A DNA stretch of 64,000 nt from Phreatobacter sp. (GTDB lineage: Bacteria; Pseudomonadota; Alphaproteobacteria; Rhizobiales; Phreatobacteraceae): positions 1 to 64,000 of the forward strand of contig NZ_JALHMP010000017.1 in the NCBI RefSeq assembly GCF_022843985.1. Direction: 5' to 3'. Shown in pieces: positions 7,780 to 16,636 of the stretch. The position numbers and the translations under genes are program-made. Within the stretch, counting starts at the first letter, position 1. Every line of letters begins with the position of its first letter. Below the pieces are notes generated by a model. The model was not told the DNA's origin. It worked only from the letters and a program-made list of their open reading frames with translations, and searched no databases.

Positions 7780-8639
7780 GCGGCATCAAGGCCATCGATA
7801 CCGTGGTCAACATCTGGACCCCGGAGGCCCTCGCCGGCCGCCCCGACCGCACCGGCTTCTATACCGAGAAGATGCGGGTGAAGGCCGAAACCTTTGCCGG
7901 CGTGACCCACAAGCAGATGCTGGAGCGCATGGACCGAGCCGGCATCGAGAAGAGCTTCCTCATCGCCGCCAAGGTCGGCCAGATCGGCCATCCCGCCTGT
8001 TATCACGTGCCCTATAGACTGGTCGCCGATGCGGTGCAGGCCCATCCTGATCGTTTCCTCGGCCTCGCCGGTCTGGACCCGACCGAGGGCATGACCGGCG
8101 TCCGGGAGCTCGAGCATGCGGTGCGCGAATATGGCTTCATCGGGGCGCATTTCTACCCGCACTGGTTCGAGCTCGCTCCCGACCATGCCAAGTGGTACCC
8201 GTTCTACGCCAAATGCGTGGAACTCGACGTGCCGATCCAGCTCCAGGTTGGCCAGTCGATGGTCTACGACCCGCGCTATCCGCGCCGCAGCGTCGGGCGG
8301 CCGATCTGCCTCGATGCCGTCGCCTGCGACTTTCCCGAATTGAAGATCGTCGGCATCCACGTGGGCATTCCCTGGACCGACGAGATGATCGCCATGGCCT
8401 GGAAACACGCCAACGTCTATATCGGTTCGGACGCCCACAGCCCGAAATACTGGCCGCCGTCCTTCGTCCATTTCATCAGAAGCTTCGGCAAGACCAAGGT
8501 ACTGTTCGGCACCGACTTCCCCGTCCTCGACTTCGAGCGCACCATGGCAGAGATCGACGCGCTCGGCTTCTCCGACGAGGTCCGAGCCCTCTTCCTGCGT
8601 GACAACGCCGTCAGGCTCTACAAGCTCGACCAGCGATGA
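7776..8639 (+). CDS. Amidohydrolase-2 family metal-dependent hydrolase/decarboxylase
   Basis: The 287-residue TIM-barrel protein shows the amidohydrolase-2 pattern of the ACMSD/gamma-resorcylate decarboxylase group: GFIGAHFYPHW (about 115-125), KIVGIHVGIPW with a ligand histidine, and FGTDFPVLDF near residue 246. The usual N-terminal HxH metal motif is missing; the equivalent stretch reads AIDTVVNIW (D8). This may be a variant metal site or a non-hydrolytic member. It overlaps the dehydrogenase stop by 4 bases and the ligase start by 4 bases, so the three are translationally coupled. Confidence 0.85.
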   Translation: MSGIKAIDTVVNIWTPEALAGRPDRTGFYTEKMRVKAETFAGVTHKQMLERMDRAGIEKSFLIAAKVGQIGHPACYHVPYRLVADAVQAHPDRFLGLAGLDPTEGMTGVRELEHAVREYGFIGAHFYPHWFELAPDHAKWYPFYAKCVELDVPIQLQVGQSMVYDPRYPRRSVGRPICLDAVACDFPELKIVGIHVGIPWTDEMIAMAWKHANVYIGSDAHSPKYWPPSFVHFIRSFGKTKVLFGTDFPVLDFERTMAEIDALGFSDEVRALFLRDNAVRLYKLDQR

Positions 8640-10099
8640 TGAACCTTGCGGACGCCCTCGACATCCATGCCCGGGCGCGGCCGGACCATCCGGCGCTGAT
8701 CGAGAACGGCACGGTCATCGGCTACGGGGAACTGACGGCGCGGGTTCGCCACCTTGCCGCCTGGGTGACGGCACGGGTGCCTGACGAGACCGCCGTCATC
8801 GGCCTCTGCCTCGCCGATACGGCCCGGCATGTGGTCGCGCTCTACGCGCTCGCGCGCGCGGGACGCATCATCCTGCCCATGGACCTGCGCTGGAGCGCAG
8901 CCGAACGCGCCAATGTCGCCAGCCATTTCGGCGCCAGCCTGGTCCTGACCGAGCCGGGACAGCCAGCCATTGACGGCATCGCGACCATCGCCTGGGACGG
9001 AGCCCTGGACGAGGCCATCGCCGCCGCCGATCCCGACATGGCCTTCCCGCGGGACGGCGAAACCCCCTTCGTGCTCTCGCTCTCCTCCGGCACGACCGGC
9101 CGGCCGAAGGGCCCGCTGATCGCCCACCGCCACTTCTTCCGCCGCTTCATGACGCACTGGATCAATCTCGGCCTGAACGGACGGGACCGCTTCGTCATGG
9201 CGACACCGCTCTATTTCGGCGGCGGGCGCACCTTCGCCATGTCCGTCCTCTTCTCAGGCGGCACAGTCATCATGAAGCCGCCCCCTTGGAGCCCGGAAGA
9301 CCTCATCGCGACCGTCGCGGCGGCGGATGCCACCAGCCTCTTCCTGGTTCCGACGCAGTTCCGCCGGCTCTTGGAACTGCCGGACGCCACCCTTGCCCCG
9401 CTCAAGCGGCTGAACCTGCTGTTCTCCTCCGGCGCCCCGCTTTCGGCAGACGAGCGCCGCGCGATCCGGGCCCGCATCTGCGACCGCTTCTTCGAATATT
9501 ACGCCTCCACCGAGGGCGGCGGGATCACCCTCCTCGGCCCCGCCGACATCGACGGCCACGGCGACAGCGTCGGCCGGCCGGTCTTCGCCGTCGAGGTCGA
9601 GGTGGTCGACGACGAGGACACCCCCCTGCCTTCCGGGATGATCGGCCGCCTGCGCTATCGCGGGCCTGGTGTGGCGACCGCCTATTACCGCGACCCCGAA
9701 GCCTCCCTTGAGGCCTTCCGCCACGGCTGGTTCTATCCCGGCGATCTCGCCGAGATCGACGCGACCGGCTTCGTCAGCCTCAAGGGGCGCGCCAAGGACA
9801 TGATCATCCGCGGCGGCATCAACATCTATCCCGCCGATGTCGAAGCCACGCTCACTGCCCACCCGGCCGTGGCTGAGGCCGCCGTCGTCGGCTGGCCGTC
9901 GCGGGAATTCGGCGAGGAGATCGCCGCCTTCGTGCGGCTGTCCGGCTCCGCGGACGAGGCCAGCCTCATCGCCTTTGCGGCGGCGCGCCTGGCGCGGGCG
10001 AAATGGCCGCGGGCCGTGTTCATCGTCGACGATCTGCCCAAAAACAGCGCCGGAAAGGTGCTCAAGCGCGATCTTGCGGCAAGGCTGCCGCCGCTCTGA
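8636..10099 (+). CDS. AMP-dependent acyl-CoA synthetase/ligase
   Basis: The 487-residue protein has the ANL-superfamily core motifs: P-loop SLSSGTTGRPKGP (about 152-164), YYASTEGGG, the hinge and aspartate motif WFYPGDLAEID with KGRAKDMIIRGGINIYP (about 382-400), and the C-terminal catalytic lysine in KNSAGKVLKRDL. It should adenylate a carboxylic acid and transfer it to CoA. Two ATGs in a row (8636 and 8639) are possible starts; the first overlaps the upstream stop by 4 bases. Its end lies 2 bases from the end of the convergent isochorismatase gene. Confidence 0.9.
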   Translation: MMNLADALDIHARARPDHPALIENGTVIGYGELTARVRHLAAWVTARVPDETAVIGLCLADTARHVVALYALARAGRIILPMDLRWSAAERANVASHFGASLVLTEPGQPAIDGIATIAWDGALDEAIAAADPDMAFPRDGETPFVLSLSSGTTGRPKGPLIAHRHFFRRFMTHWINLGLNGRDRFVMATPLYFGGGRTFAMSVLFSGGTVIMKPPPWSPEDLIATVAAADATSLFLVPTQFRRLLELPDATLAPLKRLNLLFSSGAPLSADERRAIRARICDRFFEYYASTEGGGITLLGPADIDGHGDSVGRPVFAVEVEVVDDEDTPLPSGMIGRLRYRGPGVATAYYRDPEASLEAFRHGWFYPGDLAEIDATGFVSLKGRAKDMIIRGGINIYPADVEATLTAHPAVAEAAVVGWPSREFGEEIAAFVRLSGSADEASLIAFAAARLARAKWPRAVFIVDDLPKNSAGKVLKRDLAARLPPL

Positions 10100-10101
10100 C
10101 C

Positions 10102-10734
10102 TCAGGCCGCGATGGGAAACTCCGCCGTGCCCTCGGCCATGGCCGCTGCCATGGCGTCGAGGCCGACCACGCGCCCGAAGCCGAAGGCGATGGCCGACAG
10201 AGAGGCCGCGTGGCGGGCCTGGTCAAAATCGGCGACGGCCTCGCGCACGACAAAGGTGCGCATGTCCCGCTGCGCCGCGTCGCGGGCCGTCGTCTCGACA
10301 CACATGGACGTCGTCACACCGCCGAGAACCAAGCTGCGGATTCCGTTGGAAGCGAGGATCACGTCGAGATCGGTGCCGAAGAAGGCAGAATAGCGCGGCT
10401 TGTCGACGATGATGTCGGAGGGGTGGACCTCGGCACCGCTATAGAGCTCGACATCGGGCGTGCCGCGCTTCAGCGCACCGAGTTGCCCGAGGCGCGGGCG
10501 GATCTCGGTGACCAGCAGCCCCGCATCGGCATAGTCAGCGCGCAGGACATGACGCGTCCAGATGACCCTCATGCCGGCTGCCCGGGCCGCGCGGGCGAGC
10601 GACACGCAGCGGTCGGCGGCATGGCGGCTCGCCGAGACGTCGCGACCCTGGACGGCGACGAAACCCTCCGCGTCGACGAAGCCGCGCTGCAGGTCGATGA
10701 GGACGAGTGCGGATTCGCGCCGGTCGAAGCGCAT
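10102..10734 (-). CDS. Isochorismatase-family cysteine hydrolase
   Basis: This 210-residue cysteine hydrolase has the catalytic triad D14 (VLIDLQRGF), K112 (DKPRYSAFFGTDL) and C145 (GGVTTSMCVETTARDA), so it should be active on a small amide, N-carbamoyl or ester substrate. The ATG at 10734 shares its first base with the stop of the upstream binding protein (TGATG), which argues for coupled translation; a TTG one codon earlier is less likely. It is the last gene of the minus-strand series, so it may act on an imported amide. Substrate unknown. Confidence 0.9.
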   Translation of the reverse strand: MRFDRRESALVLIDLQRGFVDAEGFVAVQGRDVSASRHAADRCVSLARAARAAGMRVIWTRHVLRADYADAGLLVTEIRPRLGQLGALKRGTPDVELYSGAEVHPSDIIVDKPRYSAFFGTDLDVILASNGIRSLVLGGVTTSMCVETTARDAAQRDMRTFVVREAVADFDQARHAASLSAIAFGFGRVVGLDAMAAAMAEGTAEFPIAA

Positions 10735-11756
10735 CAAGCCAGCGCCTTTTCGACGAACTCGTTGGTATAGAGCCCGTCGGCCTTGCCAGCCGGAGTGAAG
10801 CCGGCAGCGGCCATCAGGTCATAGCCCTTCTGCCAGCGGTCCGGCACGTGCCTGAGGATGTTCTGACGGCCCGCGGTCAGCCAGAACTGCATCTCGTTGC
10901 GCAGGATGTCCGGCGCCACGGCGCGGTTGCGCATCTCGGCGATCTCGAAGCCCTCGATCCGCTTTAGCGTCGTCGCGAGGTCGGTATCGGCCAGCATGTC
11001 GTCGATGGACTTCTTCACCGCCCGCAGGAACCGCACGACGAGATCACCGTCGCGCTGCACGCTCTCGCGCTTGGCGATGTAGCACTGGCCGGGAATGGGC
11101 GCGAATTCGTCGGTGTTCCAGGAGAGGAACCGCTCGTTCGCCGCCTTCAGCGCCACCGGCACGCCGGCGCTGACGATATAGCCGTCGATGCGCCCCTGCG
11201 CGATCAGCGCCATGCCGGCCGGGGTATTCGGTGCCTGGACACGCGCCACCGTGGCCTTGTCGACGCCCTGGGCCACCAGCATGCAGTCGAGCACGATCTC
11301 GGTCGCGCCACCGACCGACAACACGCCGATCGTCTTGCCTGCCATGTCCTTCGGTGTCCGGATCGGCTTGTCGGGCGAGGAGATGACGAAGAAGGGCGAG
11401 CCCTGGCTGATCGTTCCGACCGATATCAGCGCGTCGCCGCCCGGACGGCTGGAGGCCCGGATGTGATCTGACACGCCGGTCCGCGACAGCAATCCGCCGC
11501 CAGCGAGGACCTGCTGCACGGCCATCGCCGACCCGCGTCCCTGCTGGATCGTCACATCCAAGCCCTCCCGCTGGAAGTACCCACCACCCTGGGCATGGAG
11601 GATGTCGACGAAGGCGAGAATGTAGGAGAAGGGCGTGATGAAGGTCATGGCCCTAGCGCCCTGGGCACCGGCCGGCCGCACGGTGATGGCGACGAGACCG
11701 GCGGCACCGGCGGACAGCGCCTTGCGGCGAGAGATGGAACCGTCGAGGATCGTCAT
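10734..11756 (-). CDS. NMT1/THI5-like ABC transporter substrate-binding protein
   Basis: From the ATG at 11756, supported by a GGAGAG site, the protein has 340 residues and a signal peptide with a twin-arginine-like start (SRRKALSAGAAGLVAITV) cut near PAGAQ. The mature part is an SsuA/ThiY/TauA-type binding protein (ILHAQGGGYFQREGLDVTIQQGRGS, later GKTIGVLSVGGATE). It should bind a small ligand in the periplasm and deliver it to the permease and ATPase encoded just upstream in the same operon. The ligand class (nitrate, sulfonate, pyrimidine, aromatic) cannot be decided. Confidence 0.88.
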   Translation of the reverse strand: MTILDGSISRRKALSAGAAGLVAITVRPAGAQGARAMTFITPFSYILAFVDILHAQGGGYFQREGLDVTIQQGRGSAMAVQQVLAGGGLLSRTGVSDHIRASSRPGGDALISVGTISQGSPFFVISSPDKPIRTPKDMAGKTIGVLSVGGATEIVLDCMLVAQGVDKATVARVQAPNTPAGMALIAQGRIDGYIVSAGVPVALKAANERFLSWNTDEFAPIPGQCYIAKRESVQRDGDLVVRFLRAVKKSIDDMLADTDLATTLKRIEGFEIAEMRNRAVAPDILRNEMQFWLTAGRQNILRHVPDRWQKGYDLMAAAGFTPAGKADGLYTNEFVEKALA

Positions 11757-11856
11757 GGGGCTCTCCGTCGTCCTGTGGTCAGCGACTAACGAGACTAGGG
11801 GCATTCGAGCGCGCCGCAATCGGCTTGCCCATAAGACAGTTGCGGGCCGGCCGCGT

Positions 11857-12693
11857 TCATGCCCCGCCGGTCGCATGCCAGGGGATGAGCAGGCGCTTCA
11901 GGAGGCCGATGGAGAAGTAGAAGGCGAAGCCGATCAGCGACATCTGGATGAGCACGGCGAACATCTGGCTGGTCTCGAAGCCGTTCATGCTCTGGATCAG
12001 CAGATGTCCGAGTCCCTGGTTGCCGCCAAGATATTCGCCGACCACCGCCCCGATAATGGCGAGGACGATGCCGACCTCGAAGCCGGTCAGGATGTAGGGC
12101 AAGGCCGAGGGGAGTTCGAGCCGGCGGAAGATCTGCCAGCGGCTGGCATTGAGCGCGGTCATTACGTCGCGGTGGCCCTCATCGATCGACTTTACCCCGA
12201 GCACCGTGTTGGTCAGGATCGGGAAGAAGGCGAGCACCCCGGCGACGATGACCTTGGAGGTGATGCCGAAGCCGAACCAGACGACGAAGAGCGGCACCAG
12301 CGCCACTTTCGGGATCACCTGGGTCGCGACGATGAAGGGGTTGAGAGTCAGTTCCAGCCAGCGGATCCGGGCGATCAGAACCCCGAGCACCACACCGATC
12401 AGTGCCGCCCAGAAGAACCCGACCAGCGTCGCATAGACCGTCATGCCCGCATGAAACCAGGCGCGCGGACTCTGGATCAGGTCGATCCAGTCAGACAGGA
12501 CCGCCCCGGGTCCCGGCAGGATGAAGGGCGAAATGCCGGAAACGCGCACATAGCTATGCCAGATCGCCACGAGAATCGCGAGCAGCAGCGGGGTCGTGAT
12601 CCATGGGATGGTCGCTTCGCGGCCGGCCAGCCACGAGCGGCGCTGCGGCGCCGGCCGACCGGGATGGAGCGTGTTGCTCGTGGCCTCGACCAT
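11857..12693 (-). CDS. ABC transporter permease (NitT/TauT type)
   Basis: The 278-residue membrane protein has about six transmembrane segments and the BPD_transp_1 coupling motif (around EGHRDVMTALNASRWQIFRRLELPSALPYI, near residues 167-196). It pairs with the ATPase gene, whose stop lies 1 base before this gene's start, and with the NMT1-like binding protein 100 bases downstream. Together they form one NitT/TauT-like importer of the inner membrane. Confidence 0.92.
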   Translation of the reverse strand: MVEATSNTLHPGRPAPQRRSWLAGREATIPWITTPLLLAILVAIWHSYVRVSGISPFILPGPGAVLSDWIDLIQSPRAWFHAGMTVYATLVGFFWAALIGVVLGVLIARIRWLELTLNPFIVATQVIPKVALVPLFVVWFGFGITSKVIVAGVLAFFPILTNTVLGVKSIDEGHRDVMTALNASRWQIFRRLELPSALPYILTGFEVGIVLAIIGAVVGEYLGGNQGLGHLLIQSMNGFETSQMFAVLIQMSLIGFAFYFSIGLLKRLLIPWHATGGA

Positions 12694-12694
12694 G

Positions 12695-13498
12695 TCAGGA
12701 AATCTCCGTCAGGCGCTGGCGCAGTCCGAGCACGATGGCCTGGAATTCGGCGGTCGCCTGGAGCTCGAGCGTGCGCGGCCGCGCGAAGGGTACCGTGACG
12801 ATCCGGTCGATCCTGCCGGGACGCGGCGAGAGCAGGACGATGCGGTCGGCGAGGAAGACGGCCTCGGCGATGGAATGGGTAACGAGGACGATGGATTTCT
12901 CGGTGGTCAGGAACAGGCGCTGAAGTTCCAGATTCATGGCGTCGCGCGTCATGGCGTCGAGCGCGCCGAACGGTTCGTCCATCAGCAGGATCTTGGGGTC
13001 GTAGGACAGGGCCCGGGCGATGGCCGCGCGCTGGCGCATCCCGCCGGAGAGCTCCCGCGGCCAGCGCTTCTCGAAACCGGCAATGCCGACGAGCTTCATG
13101 AGGTCATGGGCCTTCGTCCGCCGCGCCGCCGCGGACATGCCCTTCAGCTCAAGCGGCAGCGAGATGTTGTCCTCAATCGACAGCCAGGGAAACAGGTTGG
13201 CGTCCTGGAACACCATGCCGAGATCGGCGAGCGCGTCAGACTGCCGCTCGCCCCGCGACCAAAGGCTGCGTCCGACGATGGAGAGGTCTCCCGATGTCGG
13301 CGCGATCAGGCCACCGATCATGCGCAGCAGCGTCGTCTTGCCGCAGCCAGAGGGGCCGAGCAGCACCAGGAGCTCGCCCGCCCCGACATCGAGATCGGTT
13401 GCCGACAAAGCATGGACAGGTCGGTCGCGGGTTCCATACCATTTTTCGATGGCACGGAGCGCGATGACCGGAGGAGCGGCGACGCGATCAGACAGCAT
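12695..13498 (-). CDS. ABC transporter ATP-binding protein (NitT/TauT type)
   Basis: From the ATG at 13498 this is a 267-residue ATPase with Walker A GPSGCGKTT (48-56), Q-loop MVFQDANLFPW, signature LSGGMRQR, Walker B ILLMDEPFGALD and H-loop LVTHSIAEA. The open frame runs much further upstream, but that part has no ATPase-like sequence and covers the 218-base gap to the Bug binding protein. No strong ribosome binding site precedes the chosen ATG, so the start is a little uncertain. It energises the permease immediately downstream. Confidence 0.88.
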   Translation of the reverse strand: MLSDRVAAPPVIALRAIEKWYGTRDRPVHALSATDLDVGAGELLVLLGPSGCGKTTLLRMIGGLIAPTSGDLSIVGRSLWSRGERQSDALADLGMVFQDANLFPWLSIEDNISLPLELKGMSAAARRTKAHDLMKLVGIAGFEKRWPRELSGGMRQRAAIARALSYDPKILLMDEPFGALDAMTRDAMNLELQRLFLTTEKSIVLVTHSIAEAVFLADRIVLLSPRPGRIDRIVTVPFARPRTLELQATAEFQAIVLGLRQRLTEIS

Positions 13499-13716
13499 AG
13501 AACAAATGAACCATGGGCCACTGTTCGCCACAACCGACAAATCGGTACGGCTGGCGCGCAGGCCGCTCGTGGATCGCCAGCCCTTCCGACTGGCCGAGTG
13601 CCGATGGGCGGACGCATGCCGCCCTGGCGCCCTTCGACGGAATGCCGGGGCATCGGGCGCCGGCATTGACCATTCTTGGCGGATCCCGGCCGCGAAAACC
13701 GCCGACCGGCTGCCGC

Positions 13717-14691
13717 TCAGTTGGACCTGATCTCCAGCCGCTTGATGACCGGCAGCCAGGTCCTGTCTTCCTTCTCGAGATATTGCTGGAAGTCCGCCCG
13801 GCTCATGGGGGCGGCCATGGTCCCGATGGCCCGCAGGCGCGCCTGGACGCCGGGCTCGCCGAGAACTTTGACCACCGCCGCGTGAAGCCGCGCCACGATG
13901 GCCTCGGGGGTCCGGGCGGGCAGCATCAGGCCAGTAAATGTCTGTCCGTCGAACTCGGCATAGCCGAGCTCCGTGAAGGTCGGAACATCCGGAAGGTCGG
14001 GCGAGCGCTGCGCTCCGGTGATCGCCAGGGCGCGGGTGCGGCCATCCTTGAGGAAGGGCAGAGCCACCGACAACTGGTCGAGGTTGAAGTCCATGTGCCC
14101 GGCGATAACGTCGTTGGTCGCCGGTGCGTTGCCGCGATACTGGACTGTCGTCCAGTTGATGCCCAGTCGCGCCTGCATGACCTCGCTGATCAGGTGATTG
14201 GTGGTCCCGGGTCCGGGTGACGCCATCTTCAGTGGCGCCTGCGGCGTGCGTGCCAGGGCGAGAAACTTGGCGAGCGTGTCGGCCGGCAGATTGGCGCGGA
14301 CCTGCAGGACGAGCGGGGTCAACGTCACCGTCGTGACGGGAATGAAGTCGCGGCGCCATTCATAGGCGCGCCGCGCCGACATTTCCGGAGCGAAGAGGAT
14401 CGGACCATTGGCGCCGATCAGGATCGTGTATCCGTCGGGTTCGGCCTTGGCGACGGCTTCTGATCCGATCAGCCCGCCGGCGCCGGCCCGGTTCTCGATG
14501 ATGAAGGGCTGGCCGAGTTCCTGCTGCAGCCGCTCGCCGAGGATGCGCGCAGCGACGTCGACATTGCCGCCCGGCGGATAGGGCACGACAAGGCGCACGG
14601 TGCGGGACGGCCAGTCCTGGGCTGCCACCGCGGTCGGCTGCACGACAGCCATGAGCGCGGCCATGAGACTGAAGATCACCATAGGTTTCAT
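13717..14691 (-). CDS. Tripartite tricarboxylate transporter (Bug/TctC) substrate-binding protein
   Basis: This 324-residue protein has a Sec signal peptide (residues 1-24, ending TAVAAQ). Bug-family marks are WPSRTVRLVVPYPPGG (27-42), ENRAGAGGLIGSEAVAKAEPDGYTIL and the PGTTNHL and YRGNAPA ligand-loop segments. Such proteins bind carboxylates in the periplasm. No TctA/TctB membrane genes are present here, which is common for these orphan receptors. It lies inside the catabolic operon, 27 bases after the amidohydrolase gene, so its ligand may be that pathway's substrate. Confidence 0.9.
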   Translation of the reverse strand: MKPMVIFSLMAALMAVVQPTAVAAQDWPSRTVRLVVPYPPGGNVDVAARILGERLQQELGQPFIIENRAGAGGLIGSEAVAKAEPDGYTILIGANGPILFAPEMSARRAYEWRRDFIPVTTVTLTPLVLQVRANLPADTLAKFLALARTPQAPLKMASPGPGTTNHLISEVMQARLGINWTTVQYRGNAPATNDVIAGHMDFNLDQLSVALPFLKDGRTRALAITGAQRSPDLPDVPTFTELGYAEFDGQTFTGLMLPARTPEAIVARLHAAVVKVLGEPGVQARLRAIGTMAAPMSRADFQQYLEKEDRTWLPVIKRLEIRSN

Positions 14692-14718
14692 GTGTTCCTC
14701 CCGATTATTGCTTGTGAT

Positions 14719-15591
14719 TCATGCGTCGAACCCGAAGAACCGTCCCGGATTGGCGACGAGAACGGCATGGCGCGCGGCATTGTCCGGAAGCGCGCGGTCG
14801 ATGAAGTCGAGCAGGTCGCCCTCGTTTGGTGGCTGCTTTGTCGAGACTGGGTGCGGCCAGTCGCTGCCCCACACGACACGGTCGGGGGCCGCTGCGATCA
14901 GGCGGTGCACGATCGGCACAACATCGTCCCACGGCGGACCGGCTCGCGAGACCTTCTCCGTGAGTGAGAGCATCACCCAGACATTGCCGCGCTTCAGCAG
15001 GTCCAGAACCTTCCGCAGGCTCGGATCGTCGCCGCCGGCTTGCGGATCGGGGCGGCCCATATGGTCGAGCAGCACCGGGATATCCAGGCGCTCGAAGGGC
15101 GCGATGTTCTTGGCGATGCCGTCGACTTCCGGCTGCACCTTGACGTACCAGCCGAGTGCGCGGATGCGGTCGAGTGTCCGCGCGAAGGCGGCGCCCTCGA
15201 AGGAAATCCCCAGCCCTGCGCGCGTGAACCGCGCGCCGCGTACGCCAGCGTCATGGAGCCGTTGCAGATAGCGGTCGTCCTTCTCGGCGAAGACGGCGGC
15301 ATTGGCGCAGCCGCGATAGTTCGGGCCGGCCAGGGCGAGCCCATCCACCGTCACCGCGTGGTCGGCGCCATAGGTTGTCGGCTGGACGATGACGCCGCGC
15401 GTGATCCCCAGCGTCGCGTGCAGCTTCAGCGCCGTCTCGATGGTCGCCGACGGCATCTCGTAGACGGCGCCGGGCCGCACGGGATAGCGGTCGACAGGGC
15501 CGAGAACGTGGAACTGGCTATCGCAGGACATCGGCGGCAGGGCCGTCTTCGGCGCGCGGGGCGCCGGATCGAAGGGCAGATAGACGGTCAT
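14719..15591 (-). CDS. Amidohydrolase-2 family (COG3618-type) TIM-barrel hydrolase
   Basis: From the ATG at 15591 the product has 290 residues. The metal-binding start is a DSQFHVLGP variant of the DxHxH motif (about residues 24-32). Further ligands are in LLDHMGRPDPQAGG and the terminal WGSDWPHP motif, which carries the catalytic aspartate. Relatives hydrolyse lactones or decarboxylate aromatic acids. It follows the flavin reductase gene by 19 bases. With the hydratase, FAH-type and RidA genes upstream it fits a ring-fission product pathway, but the substrate is unknown. Confidence 0.88.
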   Translation of the reverse strand: MTVYLPFDPAPRAPKTALPPMSCDSQFHVLGPVDRYPVRPGAVYEMPSATIETALKLHATLGITRGVIVQPTTYGADHAVTVDGLALAGPNYRGCANAAVFAEKDDRYLQRLHDAGVRGARFTRAGLGISFEGAAFARTLDRIRALGWYVKVQPEVDGIAKNIAPFERLDIPVLLDHMGRPDPQAGGDDPSLRKVLDLLKRGNVWVMLSLTEKVSRAGPPWDDVVPIVHRLIAAAPDRVVWGSDWPHPVSTKQPPNEGDLLDFIDRALPDNAARHAVLVANPGRFFGFDA

Positions 15592-15610
15592 GGCTCTGTG
15601 CCCCCGCTGC

Positions 15611-16246
15611 TCATGATTTCGACGTCTGCTGGATCGCCCTCTGGGTGATGATCTCGCCCAGGCGCGCATAGTTCGGGCCGGCGATCCGGCCGATTGGATC
15701 GAGGCTCCGCGTATCGACCTTGCCGTCCTTGAGGAGATCGGGCCGCAAGCGGAACACCAGGACCTCACCGACCAGCAGCCGGCTCCGCGTCTCGCCGAAC
15801 TCGATGCAGTGCCGCAGTCGGCACTCCATCGCCACCGGCGCGATCTTCAGCCGCGGCACCTTGACGTGCAGGCTCGGGACGGTCTCCAGCCCCAGGAGAT
15901 CCGCCTCGCTGACATCGGGCGGATGCTCTTCGGCGCTGTCGTGCAGCGGGCCGACGAGCGAGCTGTCGGCGATATGAACCACGAATTCCTCGGTTCGGAG
16001 GATGTTCGTCGCCGTGTCCTTGTAGGTGTCGCCCTTGCGCCCGACGCTGATCGCCAGCATCGGCGGCTTGGGCGAGACGAAAGTGAAATGGCTGAACGGC
16101 GCGAGATTGACCGACTGCGTCGCCGACAGGGTCGTGACCCAGGCGATCGGCCGCGGCACGACGAGCCCGGTCAGCAGCCTGTAGCTCTGTTCCGCCCCCA
16201 GATCCGCCGCCGCGATGTCGGTCGTGGTCGCGCCCGGATCCGTCAT
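15611..16246 (-). CDS. Flavin reductase family (FMN-binding split-barrel) protein
   Basis: The ATG at 16246 overlaps the RidA stop by 4 bases and gives 211 residues. The FMN-binding split barrel shows LLTGLVVPRPIAWVTT, NLAPFSHFTFVSPKPPML and the FVVHIAD strand. Members reduce FMN/FAD for a monooxygenase or act as small reductases. No partner monooxygenase is present in this cluster, so its role here is open. Confidence 0.85.
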   Translation of the reverse strand: MTDPGATTTDIAAADLGAEQSYRLLTGLVVPRPIAWVTTLSATQSVNLAPFSHFTFVSPKPPMLAISVGRKGDTYKDTATNILRTEEFVVHIADSSLVGPLHDSAEEHPPDVSEADLLGLETVPSLHVKVPRLKIAPVAMECRLRHCIEFGETRSRLLVGEVLVFRLRPDLLKDGKVDTRSLDPIGRIAGPNYARLGEIITQRAIQQTSKS

Positions 16247-16626
16247 GCCATCACCGCCACGAAGTCGCACTGGACGAGCTTGCCGCCGTCGAGGTCGCCC
16301 GCCATCGCCTGGCGCGCCGGGCGGTTGGCCTCGTCAGGGAACATCGCGAGCCACTCGCGGTTGACCGGGTCGCGCTGGCTGCGGTCGGCGAGCCAGACGG
16401 TGACCTTGATGATATCGTCGGTGCTGCCCCCGGCCGCCGCCATGATCGCCCTGATATGCTGGAACATCAGCCGGCATTGCTGGTCGAGGCCCTCGGCCGG
16501 CTTCCCGGTCGCCGGGTCGAGACCGTAGACGATCCCGGACATCAGGATGTCGCCGATCCGGGAAGCCGCCGGGATCGGGTTCTTGTGACCGAAGCCTTCG
16601 ACGTAATAGCTGGTTCTGCGCGCCAT
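16243..16626 (-). CDS. RidA/YjgF family protein (possible deaminase)
   Basis: The 127-residue protein carries the RidA trimer fold: GDILMSGIVYGLDPATG, the QCRLMFQHIRAIMAAAGGSTDDIIKVTVWL core and RPARQAM, where the arginine aligns with the substrate-binding arginine of RidA. Family members hydrolyse enamines and imines; 2-aminomuconate deaminases belong to this fold. Between an HpaH-like hydratase and a flavin reductase, a deaminase step in a meta-cleavage pathway is a reasonable guess. It starts 10 bases after the hydratase gene. Confidence 0.85.
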   Translation of the reverse strand: MARRTSYYVEGFGHKNPIPAASRIGDILMSGIVYGLDPATGKPAEGLDQQCRLMFQHIRAIMAAAGGSTDDIIKVTVWLADRSQRDPVNREWLAMFPDEANRPARQAMAGDLDGGKLVQCDFVAVMA

Positions 16627-16636
16627 GGAGTTCGCC

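Noticed and set aside
13499-14359. N-terminal extension of the ABC ATPase frame
   Set aside because: It overlaps the Bug binding-protein gene and shows no ATPase sequence. The start at 13498 gives a normal-length protein.
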